Source: Asticcacaulis excentricus
GTDB lineage: Bacteria > Pseudomonadota > Alphaproteobacteria > Caulobacterales > Caulobacteraceae
Direction of reading: 5' to 3'
DNA: 64,000 bases
Assembly: GCF_003966695.1 (NCBI RefSeq)
Contig: NZ_AP018827.1
Coordinates: 1,592,501-1,656,500 of the forward strand
Within the stretch, counting starts at the first letter, position 1. Every line of letters starts with the position of its first letter. The notes under the pieces were generated by a model. The model was not told where the DNA came from. It did no database searches and was given only the letters and a program-made list of their open reading frames with translations. The translations under genes and the position numbers were made by a program. Below are positions 42,816 through 51,455 of the stretch, piece after piece.

Positions 42816-45677
42816 TCAATGCGCCTCGTCCCAGTTGTCGGCTGCCTTGGCTTCGACCTCCAGCGGCACGGAGATGTCGAGCGCCGGTAGGGCCGCGTGT
42901 TTCATCACCTTGACGATCACCGCCTTGGCCGCCTCGACCTCGGCTTCGGGGGCCTCGAAAATCAGTTCGTCGTGCACCTGAAGCAGCATGGTGGTGGTCA
43001 GGCCCGCCGCTTCGAGCGCGCCCGGCATACGGATCATGGCGCGGCGGATGATGTCGGCGGCGGTGCCCTGAATGGGCGCATTGATCGCCGCGCGCTCGGC
43101 AAAGGCGCGCTGGCCCGCCGACTTGGCGTGGATGTCGGGGATGTGGATGCGCCGGCCGAAGATGGTTTCGACATAGCCCGTCGCCTTCACCTGGTCTTTC
43201 GCTGCGTCCATATAGGCCTTGATGCCGGGGAAGCGCTCGAAATAGGTCTTGATGTAGCGACCGGCCTCCTGATTGTCGATGCCGAGCTGATTGCCCAGAC
43301 CAAAGGCCGAAATGCCGTAGATAATGCCGAAATTGATAGCCTTGGCGCGGCGGCGCACTTCGGACGGCATACCTTCGACCGGCACGCCAAACATTTCCGA
43401 GGCCGTCAGGGCGTGGATGTCAATGCCGTCCTGAAACGCCTTTTTGAGCTGGCCGATGTCACCGATATGGGCCAGCAGGCGCAGCTCAATCTGCGAGTAG
43501 TCGGCCGAGATCAGCTTATGCCCCGGACGCGCCACGAAGGCGGTGCGGATCTTGCGCCCTTCCGGCGTGCGGATCGGGATGTTTTGCAGGTTGGGTTCGT
43601 TGGACGACAGGCGGCCCGTCGTAGTTGACGCCAGTTGGTAGGAGGTATGGATGCGGTGCGTCTTCGGATCGGCATATTCGACCAAAGCATCCGTATAGGT
43701 GCCTTTCAGCTTGGCCATCTGCCGGTAATCAAGCAGCAGGCGGGCCAGACGCTGGCCCTGATCGTGCGTGCCCTTTTCGGCGATCTCTTCCAGCACCTTG
43801 ACGTCGGTCGCCCACTGCCCCGTCGCGGTCTTCTTGCCGCCCGGCAGGGCCATTTCATCGAAGAAGATGGCCCCCAGTTGTTGCGGCGAATTGAGATTGA
43901 ACGGATGGCCGGCCACCGTGTGCGCCTCGGCCTCGATCTCGCCCATACGCACGCCAAAGTCCTGCGACAGAAGGCGCAGCACCTGCGGGTCGATGCGCAC
44001 GCCCGCCAGTTCCATGTCCGACAGAACCGTCGGCATGGCGCGTTCCAGCGTCTCATAGACGGTCAGAAGCCGCTTTTGCGCCAGTTGCGGCTTGAGCACA
44101 TGCCACAAACGCAGCGTGATGTCGGCGTCTTCGGCGGCGTATTCGGTAGCGGGTTTCAGATCGACGAATTTGAACGATTTGGCGCTCTTGCCCGTGCCAG
44201 CCACCTGCTTGAACGGGATGGGCGTGTGGCCCAGATGCAGCTCCGACAGCTCATCCATGCCGTGCCCGTGCAGGCCGCCTTCGAGCACGTAGGAGATCAG
44301 CAGGGTGTCGTCATAAGGCGCGACACGGATGCCATAGCGCGCAAAGACCGACAGGTCGTATTTGATATTCTGCCCCACCTTGAGCACCGTCGGGTCTTCG
44401 AGCAGCGGCTTCAGTTCGGCCAGCGCCTCACCCAGAGCGATCTGTTTCAACTCATCCCCGGACAGGGCCAGACCGCCGTCGTCCGACTGATGCGCCAGCG
44501 GGATATAGACCCCCGACCCCGGCGCGCAGCTCAGAGAAACGCCGACCAGACCCGACGCCGTAGCCGACAGCGAGTCGGTTTCCGTATCGACGGCAAACAC
44601 ACCTGCCGCGCGGCATTGCGCCAGATAGGCCTTCAGCGCCTCTATGTCCTGAACACACTGATAGGCGCTGTAATCGACCGGCGTCAGCAGCGCTTCAGGG
44701 GTGGCCGGGCGCGGCGCGCTCACCTGAGTCGTGGTGCCGAACAGGGGCTTGGACACAGGCGCCGTGAGGTCGCGCGGGGTGGCCTGTGCCGTTTCGAGCG
44801 TCGCCAGCGACCCACCGACGCGACGCGCCAGAGAGGTGAACTCCATCTCGGCCAGAAACGCCCCCAGTTCGGCCGCATTGGGGTCTTTCAGAGCAAATTC
44901 CTCGATGGGGCACGGCGGCGGCACATCACAGCGCAGACGCACCAGCTCACGCGACATCAGGATCTGATCGCGGAAGTCGGTCAGGGCCTCGCGGCGCTTG
45001 GGTTGTTTGATCTCATGCGCACGCTCAAGCAAGGCATCGAGCGAGCCGTATTCGAGGATAAGCTGAGCCGCGGTCTTGATGCCGATGCCGGGCGCACCGG
45101 GGACGTTATCGGTGGAATCGCCGATCAGGGCCTGCGCATCGACGACCAGCTCCGGCGGCACGCCGAACTTTTCGATCACCTGCTCGCGCCCCACGTGCGT
45201 GCCCTTGACCGGATCGAGCATGGAAACGTGATCGTTGACCAGTTGCATCAGGTCCTTGTCGGACGAGATGATGGTGACTTCAAAGCCCTGCTCGACGGCC
45301 AGACGGGCATAGGTGCAGATCAGGTCATCGGCTTCAAAGCCCAGAAGCTCGACATTGTGGATGCCAAAGGCCTTCGTCGCCTGACGGATCAGGGGGAATT
45401 GCGGGATCAGGTCTTCGGGGGGCGGCGGGCGGTGCGCCTTATACTGATCATAGAGGTCGTTGCGGAAGGTGTGCGCCCCGGCGTCAAAAATAACCGCCAG
45501 ATGCGACGGCGCATCGTCACCGCGGTTCTCTTTGATGAGCTTATACAGCATGTTGCAAAAGCCCGACACGGCCCCGACCGGCAGGCCATCGGACTTGCGC
45601 GTCAGGGGCGGCAGGCCGTGATAGGCGCGGAAGATATAGCCGGAACCGTCGATCAGGACGAGGCGTTTGGGGGACAT
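42816..45677 (-). CDS. polA: DNA polymerase I
   Basis: The 953-residue enzyme fills gaps and removes RNA primers. The N-terminal 5'-3' exonuclease (VLIDGSGYIFRAYHGLPPL, GFEADDLICTYA, GDSTDNVPGAPGIG) occupies about residues 1-290. A 3'-5' exonuclease domain with FAVDTETDSLSA and YAAEDADITLRLW follows. The polymerase domain has SADYSQIELRLLAHIG, RRRAKAINFGIIYGIS and LLQVHDELIFE. The start at 45677 gives the usual polA N-terminus; the extension to 45728 is not typical. It is monocistronic. Confidence 0.96.
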   Translation of the reverse strand: MSPKRLVLIDGSGYIFRAYHGLPPLTRKSDGLPVGAVSGFCNMLYKLIKENRGDDAPSHLAVIFDAGAHTFRNDLYDQYKAHRPPPPEDLIPQFPLIRQATKAFGIHNVELLGFEADDLICTYARLAVEQGFEVTIISSDKDLMQLVNDHVSMLDPVKGTHVGREQVIEKFGVPPELVVDAQALIGDSTDNVPGAPGIGIKTAAQLILEYGSLDALLERAHEIKQPKRREALTDFRDQILMSRELVRLRCDVPPPCPIEEFALKDPNAAELGAFLAEMEFTSLARRVGGSLATLETAQATPRDLTAPVSKPLFGTTTQVSAPRPATPEALLTPVDYSAYQCVQDIEALKAYLAQCRAAGVFAVDTETDSLSATASGLVGVSLSCAPGSGVYIPLAHQSDDGGLALSGDELKQIALGEALAELKPLLEDPTVLKVGQNIKYDLSVFARYGIRVAPYDDTLLISYVLEGGLHGHGMDELSELHLGHTPIPFKQVAGTGKSAKSFKFVDLKPATEYAAEDADITLRLWHVLKPQLAQKRLLTVYETLERAMPTVLSDMELAGVRIDPQVLRLLSQDFGVRMGEIEAEAHTVAGHPFNLNSPQQLGAIFFDEMALPGGKKTATGQWATDVKVLEEIAEKGTHDQGQRLARLLLDYRQMAKLKGTYTDALVEYADPKTHRIHTSYQLASTTTGRLSSNEPNLQNIPIRTPEGRKIRTAFVARPGHKLISADYSQIELRLLAHIGDIGQLKKAFQDGIDIHALTASEMFGVPVEGMPSEVRRRAKAINFGIIYGISAFGLGNQLGIDNQEAGRYIKTYFERFPGIKAYMDAAKDQVKATGYVETIFGRRIHIPDIHAKSAGQRAFAERAAINAPIQGTAADIIRRAMIRMPGALEAAGLTTTMLLQVHDELIFEAPEAEVEAAKAVIVKVMKHAALPALDISVPLEVEAKAADNWDEAH

Positions 45678-45764
45678 GAGGGCTCGCTTCAAGAAGGGTG
45701 TGCAGGCTTCATAAAGCCATCCGCGCACGATGCCAATTCAAACCGTCAAATTGCGGCAGCAGGC

Positions 45765-46020
45765 TAGATCATTATGATTTCTGGTAGAAATATAATGATC
45801 TAGATGTTTAGTCCCTCGCCGGGCGGCGGCTTCGCCACCTTGGCCGCCGCCTCAATGGCAGCTTGAGCGGAATGATTCCACTAGAGCGATGTGCGGAAAC
45901 GAAGTTCGGCGAAGCCAAAAGTGTGAGCGATTTTCCGCAAAAACATCGCGATAAAACAAAAATGTAGAGCGAAATGGCGTTTCCACCTAAAGTCATTTCG
46001 CTCTAGAAATCATTCCGCTC
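45765..46020 (-). repeat. Family B intergenic repeat, interrupted by a family A element
   Basis: In reverse orientation this repeats the copy at 412-549. The TAGATCATTATG hairpin (45765-45803) comes first, then CCCTCGCCGGGC, GGCCGCCGCCTCAATGGC, and the near-palindrome GCGGAATGATTCCAC | GAAATCATTCCGC, which is split by the insertion at 45883-46005. With it, the 405-bp gap between polA and higB is almost completely repeat-derived. Confidence 0.8.
45883..46005 (+). mobile_element. Family A element inserted in a family B palindrome (TA duplicated)
   Basis: This 123-bp long-form copy is bordered by TA at 45883-45884 and 46004-46005. Removing the element and one TA restores the palindrome found intact at 414-443, base for base (allowing for orientation). 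This is direct evidence of insertion with TA target duplication. Confidence 0.88.
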
Positions 46021-46062
46021 TTATGTTGCGCAACGCACAACAATTGCTTTGCTCTCATGCAC

Positions 46063-46079
46063 GTTGTGTGATAAACAAC
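46063..46079. promoter_or_regulatory. Candidate HigA operator
   Basis: GTTGT-GTGATAA-ACAAC is a 5-bp inverted repeat with a 7-bp spacer, immediately upstream of the higB ATG at 46083. HigA-type antitoxins repress their own operon from such sites. Confidence 0.35.
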
Positions 46080-46082
46080 ACC

Positions 46083-46364
46083 ATGATTGAAAGCTTCGCC
46101 AATCGTCAGACCCAGCAATTGTTTGAGGGCATCGCCGTCAAGCGCATGGATGCCGGTTTGCAAAAGCAGGCACTTCGACGGTTGATCTACCTTCACGCCG
46201 CCATAAGCCTGGATGATCTGCGCGTTCCGCCGTCAAACCGGCTGGAAGCCCTGCAAGGTGATCGCAAAGGCTTCTATTCGATCCGCGTCAATGACCAATG
46301 GCGCATTGTCTTCAAATGGCAGGACGGCAAGGCCTATGAAGTCGAATTCGTGGACTATCACTGA
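46083..46364 (+). CDS. higB: HigB-like toxin (RelE superfamily)
   Basis: The 93-residue product is a predicted ribosome-dependent mRNA interferase: MIESFANRQTQQLFEGIAVKR, RLIYLHAAISLDDLRVPPSNRLEAL, then DRKGFYSIRVNDQWRIVFKW. This is the HigB/GraT pattern with the RWRI-like strand. It is followed after 30 nt by an antitoxin gene, toxin first, as in HigBA modules. An earlier in-frame ATG at 46023 is in repeat-flanking sequence and is unlikely. Confidence 0.9.
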   Translation: MIESFANRQTQQLFEGIAVKRMDAGLQKQALRRLIYLHAAISLDDLRVPPSNRLEALQGDRKGFYSIRVNDQWRIVFKWQDGKAYEVEFVDYH

Positions 46365-46394
46365 AACAGCACAGGCCTCTGGAAAGCACAGAAA

Positions 46395-46694
46395 ATGACG
46401 GACTATATCGACATCGACCCGCCGGGCGTCCTGCTGAAGGAAGACTTTCTGGACGATCTGGGCATCCGCCCCGGCACGCTGGCGGCGGCCATAAAGGTGG
46501 ATCGCGCGGCCATCAAGGCCATTATCGAAGGCCGCCGCGCCATCACGGCAGAAATGGCGCTGCGCCTGGGCCTGTTCCTCGGCACCAGCCCGGAGTTCTG
46601 GTTGAACCTGCAAAAGGACTACGATCTGCGCAAGGCGAAGCGCGAACGGTTCGACGAGTTAAAAGCCCAGATCGAGCCGCTCAAGGTGGCGTGA
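46395..46694 (+). CDS. higA: HigA-like antitoxin (XRE HTH)
   Basis: The 99-residue protein neutralises HigB and represses the operon. The HTH core is GVLLKEDFLDDLGIRPGTLAAAIKVDRAAIKAIIEGRRAITAEMALRLGLFLGTSPEFWLNLQKDYDL, the standard HigA family sequence; the last 20 residues are a charged helix. The module appears intact, in contrast to the broken brnTA locus about 3.5 kb away. Confidence 0.92.
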   Translation: MTDYIDIDPPGVLLKEDFLDDLGIRPGTLAAAIKVDRAAIKAIIEGRRAITAEMALRLGLFLGTSPEFWLNLQKDYDLRKAKRERFDELKAQIEPLKVA

Positions 46695-46758
46695 TAACCA
46701 GCTCCCCATATTGGGCATACTGGTCCCAAGTGCTCGGGCGCGTGGGTAGCATTTAAGC

Positions 46759-46830
46759 CCCCCTACACCTCCCCACTGGCGGGGAGGGTGGCATTTGGCG
46801 CACGCCAAATGACGGGTGGGGTGGTTCACG
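46759..46830 (+). repeat. Family C variant repeat
   Basis: CCCCCCTACACCTCCCCACTGGCGGGGAGGGTGGCATTTGGCGC...GCGCCAAATG-type palindrome, then GACGGGTGGGGTGG. It sits 65 bp after higA and runs into the 3' end of the convergent DUF559 gene. A shorter relative is at 47309-47342. Confidence 0.6.
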
Positions 46831-47194
46831 ACCTGTCCAGCCGCTCCAGAGCCTTCAGTCTCACCCCGTCAGCCACCGCGTCCGGATCGGCAAACACATC
46901 GGCAGCGGCAATCCGATAGACTTCCAGACCTTGCGCTTCGACGAACCGGTCCCGCTCAGCATCGCGTTGCGGGCGATCAGCCAGACTGTGGTGCGCCCCA
47001 TCGACCTCGATACAGAGGCGTGCGGCCTTGCAATAGAAGTCGAGAATGTACGGGCCTAACGGATGCTGCCGCCGAAAGACCAGACCGTCATCAAGGCGCT
47101 GTTTCAGGCGTTCCCACAACAGCCATTCGGGCATAGTCAGGGCTTTGCGGAACCGGCGCGCTCTGGCGATTTGCTTCGGATCTGTGGCTGACAA
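46826..47194 (-). CDS. DUF559 protein (Vsr/endonuclease-like fold)
   Basis: The 122-residue protein has the DUF559 layout: ARRFRKALTMPEWLLWERLK, GLVFRRQHPLGPYILDFYCKAARLCIEVDGAHH, then RDRFVEAQGLEVYRIAAADVF. The D-x-(D/E)-G/A-H pattern in IEVDGAHH with upstream LDFYC resembles the catalytic core of very-short-patch-repair nucleases. Members are often found near repeats or mobile DNA. Function is not established. Confidence 0.9.
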   Translation of the reverse strand: MSATDPKQIARARRFRKALTMPEWLLWERLKQRLDDGLVFRRQHPLGPYILDFYCKAARLCIEVDGAHHSLADRPQRDAERDRFVEAQGLEVYRIAAADVFADPDAVADGVRLKALERLDRS

Positions 47195-47204
47195 GGTGAC
47201 ACCC

Positions 47205-47342
47205 CACCACCACGCCTTTCAGGCGCGGTCCCCCTCCCCGCACGTCGTGCAGGGAGGGGTAAGATTATCAGAGCTTCATGACTTTTTAAACCGCCCACAG
47301 ATAGGCGCCCCCCCCTACACCTCTCTCTGGCGGGGAGGGTGG
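47205..47342. repeat. Family C repeat and short variant
   Basis: CACCCCACCACCACGCCTTTCAGGCGCGGTCCCCCTCCCCGCACGTCGTGCAGGGAGG (47203-47262) is followed by a shorter relative, CCCCCCCCTACACCTCTCTCTGGCGGGGAGGG (47309-47340). These fill the space between the gloA and DUF559 genes. A probable hairpin GCCGTTCGGAATTCCGGGCGGC (47363-47385) follows and may terminate gloA. Confidence 0.6.
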
Positions 47343-47410
47343 CCAGTCGAAACAACCAAAAAGCCGCCCGGAATTCCGAACGGCTTTTTGTGTTTCTCGC
47401 AGCTAAAACC

Positions 47411-47878
47411 CTACCAGCTCCCCGTATTGGGCATACTGGCCCACGGTTCCTGCGGGGCTTTGGGTGCCCCCTTTTGCAGCAGTTCGATGCTGATGCCGTC
47501 CGGAGAGCGCACAAAGGCCATATTGCCATCGCGCGGCGGGCGGTTGATCACCACGCCCATATCCATCAGGTGCTGACAGGCGGCATAGATGTCATCGACC
47601 TCATAGGCCAGGTGCCCGAAATTTCGCCCGCCCGTATAGTCTTCGACATTGCCGTTTTCGTCGGGCCAGTTATAGGTCAGCTCGACATGCGGCGCAGCAC
47701 GGTCGCCACCATTGACGGTCGCCGAGGCCGAATCAAGCGTCGCGGCCAGAAACACCAGCGTAAAGCGGCCCTTTTCGCTCACCGTGCGGCGCACCTCAAA
47801 CAGACCCAGACCGCGACAATAGAAATCGAGCGCCGCGTCCAGATCCTTCACGCGGACCATGGTGTGCAGGTATCTCAT
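47411..47878 (-). CDS. gloA: Lactoylglutathione lyase (glyoxalase I)
   Basis: The 155-residue VOC enzyme detoxifies methylglyoxal as the glutathione hemithioacetal. It starts [26 protein letters not shown] with metal His5, then [34 protein letters not shown] (Glu and His ligands) and [11 protein letters not shown] (last Glu). The C-terminus has an extra Pro-rich tail. The start was chosen at the usual family N-terminus; the extension to 47959 lies in a repeat. Confidence 0.92.
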   Translation of the reverse strand: MRYLHTMVRVKDLDAALDFYCRGLGLFEVRRTVSEKGRFTLVFLAATLDSASATVNGGDRAAPHVELTYNWPDENGNVEDYTGGRNFGHLAYEVDDIYAACQHLMDMGVVINRPPRDGNMAFVRSPDGISIELLQKGAPKAPQEPWASMPNTGSW

Positions 47879-47883
47879 CAGAG

Positions 47884-47934
47884 CACTTTCCAAAAAGTGG
47901 GACGCACTTTTTGGATGAAAAAGTGCGCTAAGCC
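47884..47934. repeat. CACTTTTTGG hairpin repeat (family E)
   Basis: CCAAAAAGTG (47890-47899) and CACTTTTTGG (47905-47914) form a perfect 10-bp stem with a 5-nt loop. GAAAAAGTGCGC follows at 47917-47928 as a third, related unit. It lies immediately upstream of gloA, so it may affect gloA expression. Similar AAAAAGTGCG repeats are common in alphaproteobacterial intergenic DNA. Confidence 0.6.
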
Positions 47935-47976
47935 AAAAACGAAAGCGCCGATCTGACAACCTCAGATCGGCTGGCT

Positions 47977-48189
47977 TTAGTGATCGCCTTCGGGGCGCGG
48001 TGCCGGGCTTTGGTACTCGTGCGCGTGGTCCTTATGCACAAACTTGCGGTCGCAATAGCCGCATTCGACCTCACCATTGGCCCCCAGTTCCAGATAAACC
48101 AGCGGGTGACCCAGCGCGCCACCGCCGCCATTGCAGGCGACCTTGTGACCATCGACATAGATGACTTCGGGAGGAGGAACGGTGCTCAT
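47977..48189 (-). CDS. zf-CHCC zinc-finger domain protein
   Basis: The 70-residue protein matches the NDUFS6-like zf-CHCC family: [35 protein letters not shown], with one Cys, one His and a CxxC as zinc ligands, and a His-rich tail. Alphaproteobacterial members relate to a mitochondrial complex I accessory subunit. It lies about 100 bp upstream of gloA on the same strand. Role in this organism not shown. Confidence 0.92.
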   Translation of the reverse strand: MSTVPPPEVIYVDGHKVACNGGGGALGHPLVYLELGANGEVECGYCDRKFVHKDHAHEYQSPAPRPEGDH

Positions 48190-48310
48190 AGATATAAGGC
48201 CCAGCTAACTCAGGGAGATCAGGCCAAGCCTTACTGAAAGCCGCGCCGCGCGTCAAACCCCATTCATGTCTCGCCAACGTTCCGGGGAAACATGAATGGG
48301 TCAGGGCAGA

Positions 48311-48745
48311 TTAGGCCAGCGTCGCTTCCAGGGTGATCGGCACCGAGGCCAGCGCCTTGGAGATCGGGCAGTTGGCCTTGGCCCCGGCGGCCAGTTCCTG
48401 AAACTGCTCCGCCGACACACCCGGCACATGGGCCTTCAGTTTTAGCGTGATGGCGGTGATGGAAAAGCCCGCTTCGGAGGGCGTGACCTCAACCACGGCT
48501 TCGGTTTCCAGCAGTTCCGCCGTGAACCCAGCCTTGGCCAAGGCGAATGACAGGGCCATGGTAAAACACCCCGAATGCGCCGCTGCGATCAGTTCTTCCG
48601 GATTGGTCCCGGCCTTACCGTCTTCGTCGCCGAAACGGGTCTTAAAGCTGTAGGGCTGGGCCGTGAAGGCGCCGCTTTGGGTGGTGAGCGTGCCGGTGCC
48701 GGTCATGCCGTCGCCGCGCCACTGGGCTGTTGCCGTGCGTCTCAT
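48311..48745 (-). CDS. OsmC family peroxiredoxin-like protein
   Basis: The 144-residue OsmC/Ohr-type protein reduces organic hydroperoxides with two reactive cysteines, seen here in AAAHSGCFTMALSFAL and AGAKANCPISKAL. GTNPEELIAAAHSGC is the hallmark of the OsmC rather than the Ohr branch. GGAG lies 7 nt before the ATG. It is monocistronic and unrelated in sequence to the second OsmC-type gene at 51456. Confidence 0.93.
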   Translation of the reverse strand: MRRTATAQWRGDGMTGTGTLTTQSGAFTAQPYSFKTRFGDEDGKAGTNPEELIAAAHSGCFTMALSFALAKAGFTAELLETEAVVEVTPSEAGFSITAITLKLKAHVPGVSAEQFQELAAGAKANCPISKALASVPITLEATLA

Positions 48746-48986
48746 CGGAAGTCTCCATGGAGAGCCTCATGCCGAAACGTGTGAAGCGGTTCGGAAACAC
48801 ATGAGGCGTTGCAAAAATAAATCGGCCCCAACGCGGCCAATACCGGAACGATTGGTAAACCGGGATGTGTAAACGGGCAATCCTGTTGCATATCTCTTCT
48901 TACTCAACGCGATAGAAAGCCTCGTTTGCCGGTCGGGGTGTGTGCCTGTTACAGGTGAGACGAGGTTTATATCCGGGTATTGAGAC

Positions 48987-49748
48987 ATGTGCGAACTTCT
49001 GGGCATGAGCGCCAATGTGCCCACCGACATCCGCTTTTCCTTTACGGCCCTGGCCAAGCGCGGCGGAGCCACCGGTCCGCACGCCGATGGTTGGGGCATC
49101 AGCTTCTATGAGCAAAAGGGCTGTCGTAATTTTCACGACCCGAACCCGTCGGCGACGTCCGAGCTGGCGGCACTGGTGCGTGACTACCCCATAAAGTCCA
49201 AGACGGTCATCGCCCATGTGCGCAAGGCCAATCGCGGCCGCGTGGCGCTGGAAAACACCCACCCCTTCACCCGCGAACTGTGGGGCCGGGCGTGGACCTT
49301 TGCCCACAATGGGCAGCTCAAGGGCGTCAAAGCCCTGCCGCTGAGCTTTTTCCGCCCGATCGGCACAACCGACTCCGAACACGCCTTCTGCTGGATACTC
49401 GATCAACTGGTCCGCAAATATATGGATTATCCGCCGGCCCGGGTGCTGGACAAGGAGGTCAAGCGGCTGTTCGGTGAGCTGCGCAAGATGGGCGTTTTCA
49501 ATGCCTTGCTGACCGATGGACGGTCGCTTTACGCCAGTTGCTCAAAGAAGCTGACCTATATTCAGCGCCGCGCGCCGTTTGGTCGCGCCACCCTGATCGA
49601 CGCCGAGATGCAGGTCGATTTCGCGCAGGAAACCACACCGAACGACAAGGTCATCATCATCGCCACCCAGCCCCTCACCCACGACGAGGTGTGGACAGCG
49701 GTCGAGCCGGGATCATCGCTGATTTTCCGCGCAGGCGAGGTGGTTTAA
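48987..49748 (+). CDS. Class II glutamine amidotransferase (YafJ-like)
   Basis: The 253-residue Ntn-hydrolase glutaminase domain has the nucleophile Cys2 exposed after Met removal (MCELLGMSANVPTDIRFSF). PHADGWGISFYE, VIAHVRKANRG, NTHPFTRELWGRAWTFAHNG and TDSEHAFCWILD form the glutamine site. No synthase domain is attached, as in YafJ-type proteins. The acceptor reaction is unknown. Confidence 0.92.
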   Translation: MCELLGMSANVPTDIRFSFTALAKRGGATGPHADGWGISFYEQKGCRNFHDPNPSATSELAALVRDYPIKSKTVIAHVRKANRGRVALENTHPFTRELWGRAWTFAHNGQLKGVKALPLSFFRPIGTTDSEHAFCWILDQLVRKYMDYPPARVLDKEVKRLFGELRKMGVFNALLTDGRSLYASCSKKLTYIQRRAPFGRATLIDAEMQVDFAQETTPNDKVIIIATQPLTHDEVWTAVEPGSSLIFRAGEVV

Positions 49749-49781
49749 TCTCACTCTCCATTGCGAGAAAGACAAAGCCTT

Positions 49782-50753
49782 ATGACCACAGCCATTCGGG
49801 TGCATCAAACCGGCGGACCGGAGGTTCTCAGCGTCGAACAGATCGAGGTCGGCGATCCGGGGCCCGCTGAGGCGCGGGTGCGTCACACTGCCATTGGCGT
49901 CAACTTCATCGACACCTATTTCCGTTCGGGGCTCTATAAGACCGCCCTGCCCTTTGTGCCGGGGAATGAAGGCGCGGGCATTGTCGAGGCGGTGGGCGAA
50001 GGCGTCGATGTCGTCAAACCCGGCGACCGGGTGGTCTATTCGGCGACGCCTGGCGGCTATGCGCAACAACGCCTGATCGCTGCCGACAAGCTGATCCCCA
50101 TTCCCGATGGCCTTAGCGACGAAGTGGCGGCGGCGGCCTTTCTCAAAGGATTGACCGCGCAGTATCTGTTGCGCCGCACCTTTCGCGTCGGGCCGGGACA
50201 TACGATCTTGATCCACGCGGCGGCCGGGGGCGTCGGGCTGATCGCCGGGCAATGGGCCAGGGCGCTGGGGGCCACGGTGATCGGCACCGCCGGTTCTGAG
50301 GCCAAGATCGAACTGGCGCGCCAGAATGGCTACGAGCACCTGATCAACTACCGCACCGAAGATTTCGTCGCGCGCGTTCTGGAGATTACGGATGGCCGCA
50401 AGGTCGACGTGGTCTATGACTCGGTGGGCAAGGATACGTTCGACGGATCGCTGGATGTGCTCAAGCCGTTGGGCCTGATGGTGTCGTTCGGACAGTCGTC
50501 GGGCGCCGTGCCGCCGGTCGATATTTCGGTGCTGAATACGAAGGGTTCGCTGTTCCTGACGCGGCCTTCGGTGTTTGGCTATAACCGCGACCGGGCAACG
50601 CTACTTGAGTCCGCTGCGGACCTGTTTGACGTCATCCTGAACGGCAAGGTCCGTGTACGGATTGATCAGCGTTTTGCGCTGACCGAGGCGCGCGCGGCCC
50701 ACGAAGCGCTGGAGAGCCGCGCCACCACCGGCAGCACCTTGCTTATCCCTTAA
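49782..50753 (+). CDS. NADPH:quinone oxidoreductase (zinc-free MDR family)
   Basis: The 323-residue medium-chain dehydrogenase/reductase has VNFIDTYFRSGLYKT and PFVPGNEGAGIVEAVG near the N-terminus and a nucleotide-binding ILIHAAAGGVGLIAGQWARALGA. These are hallmarks of QOR1-type quinone reductases. There are no zinc-ligand cysteines. It lies 33 nt after the amidotransferase gene on the same strand and overlaps the converging next gene by 4 nt at the stop codons. Confidence 0.93.
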   Translation: MTTAIRVHQTGGPEVLSVEQIEVGDPGPAEARVRHTAIGVNFIDTYFRSGLYKTALPFVPGNEGAGIVEAVGEGVDVVKPGDRVVYSATPGGYAQQRLIAADKLIPIPDGLSDEVAAAAFLKGLTAQYLLRRTFRVGPGHTILIHAAAGGVGLIAGQWARALGATVIGTAGSEAKIELARQNGYEHLINYRTEDFVARVLEITDGRKVDVVYDSVGKDTFDGSLDVLKPLGLMVSFGQSSGAVPPVDISVLNTKGSLFLTRPSVFGYNRDRATLLESAADLFDVILNGKVRVRIDQRFALTEARAAHEALESRATTGSTLLIP

Positions 50754-51334
50754 CCCACTGGATCGCGCGGCGTGAGGGCGAGCGGATTGGCCTTATGGTC
50801 TGTGTGCGGAGCCAAATCGGGAATGTCGAGATCGGCATGGCCGTGGTCGCCGGGGTCAGCGCGTTCGCCCGTGGCCAGGGCCTGAAGGAAGGCGATGCCG
50901 GCCGCAATCAGACCGGGGCTGTCCCAGAATTCGGCCTCGCTGGCGTCGAACCGCAGCAGGCGCAGGTTGGGGTCGTCCTTGCCGCCGGGGAACCACGCCT
51001 TATCGGCCGCCGACCACAGTTCGTCGATAATGGCCGGGTCGCGACTGATGCTCACCGTGCCGTTCAGGGCGACATAGTTGTGACCCTTGGGGTCGGAAAA
51101 GGTCAGCAGCGCTGCCGGATTGGCGTCGATTTCCGCCATCTTTCCCGTGTCGGCCCCGGTGAAAAACCACAGCACACCGTCAAAGGCCTTGTCTTCCGGG
51201 CGGCGGATCTGCGGCATCATGGGCCGCGCGTGCAGCAGGCCGGTCACGGCGTGCGTCGCCAGCATGGCCACCTTGGTGTCCTTGATCAGGGACCAGATGC
51301 GTTCGCGGGCCTCTTGGCCATACAGGGTCGTCAT
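50750..51334 (-). CDS. Pyridoxamine 5'-phosphate oxidase-like FMN-binding protein
   Basis: The 194-residue split-barrel protein is of the general-stress/PNPOx-like group: ERIWSLIKDTKVAMLATHAVTGLLHARPM, WFFTGADTGKMAEIDANPAALLTFSDPKGHNYVALNGTVSISRDP, then a LWSAADKAWFPGGKDDPNLRLLRF segment. It probably binds FMN, F420 or haem. AGAGG lies upstream of the ATG at 51334. Codons upstream of that ATG lie within the opposing OsmC gene and promoter and are unlikely to be translated. Confidence 0.9.
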   Translation of the reverse strand: MTTLYGQEARERIWSLIKDTKVAMLATHAVTGLLHARPMMPQIRRPEDKAFDGVLWFFTGADTGKMAEIDANPAALLTFSDPKGHNYVALNGTVSISRDPAIIDELWSAADKAWFPGGKDDPNLRLLRFDASEAEFWDSPGLIAAGIAFLQALATGERADPGDHGHADLDIPDLAPHTDHKANPLALTPRDPVG

Positions 51335-51455
51335 GAGTTTACCTCTTGGGTTTACCAGCACCCCGCCGCTGTTCTCCATTTGCGATGCGCGCCCGTAAAA
51401 TAGCCATAGGAAGAGCACTTCGGCGGATATAGTGTTGCCGCAAAGGAGACCCTCC

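Noticed and set aside
43635-45767. Forward open frame of 710 codons opposite polA
   Set aside because: It is a shadow of polA in the complementary strand, with no motif and an atypical composition.
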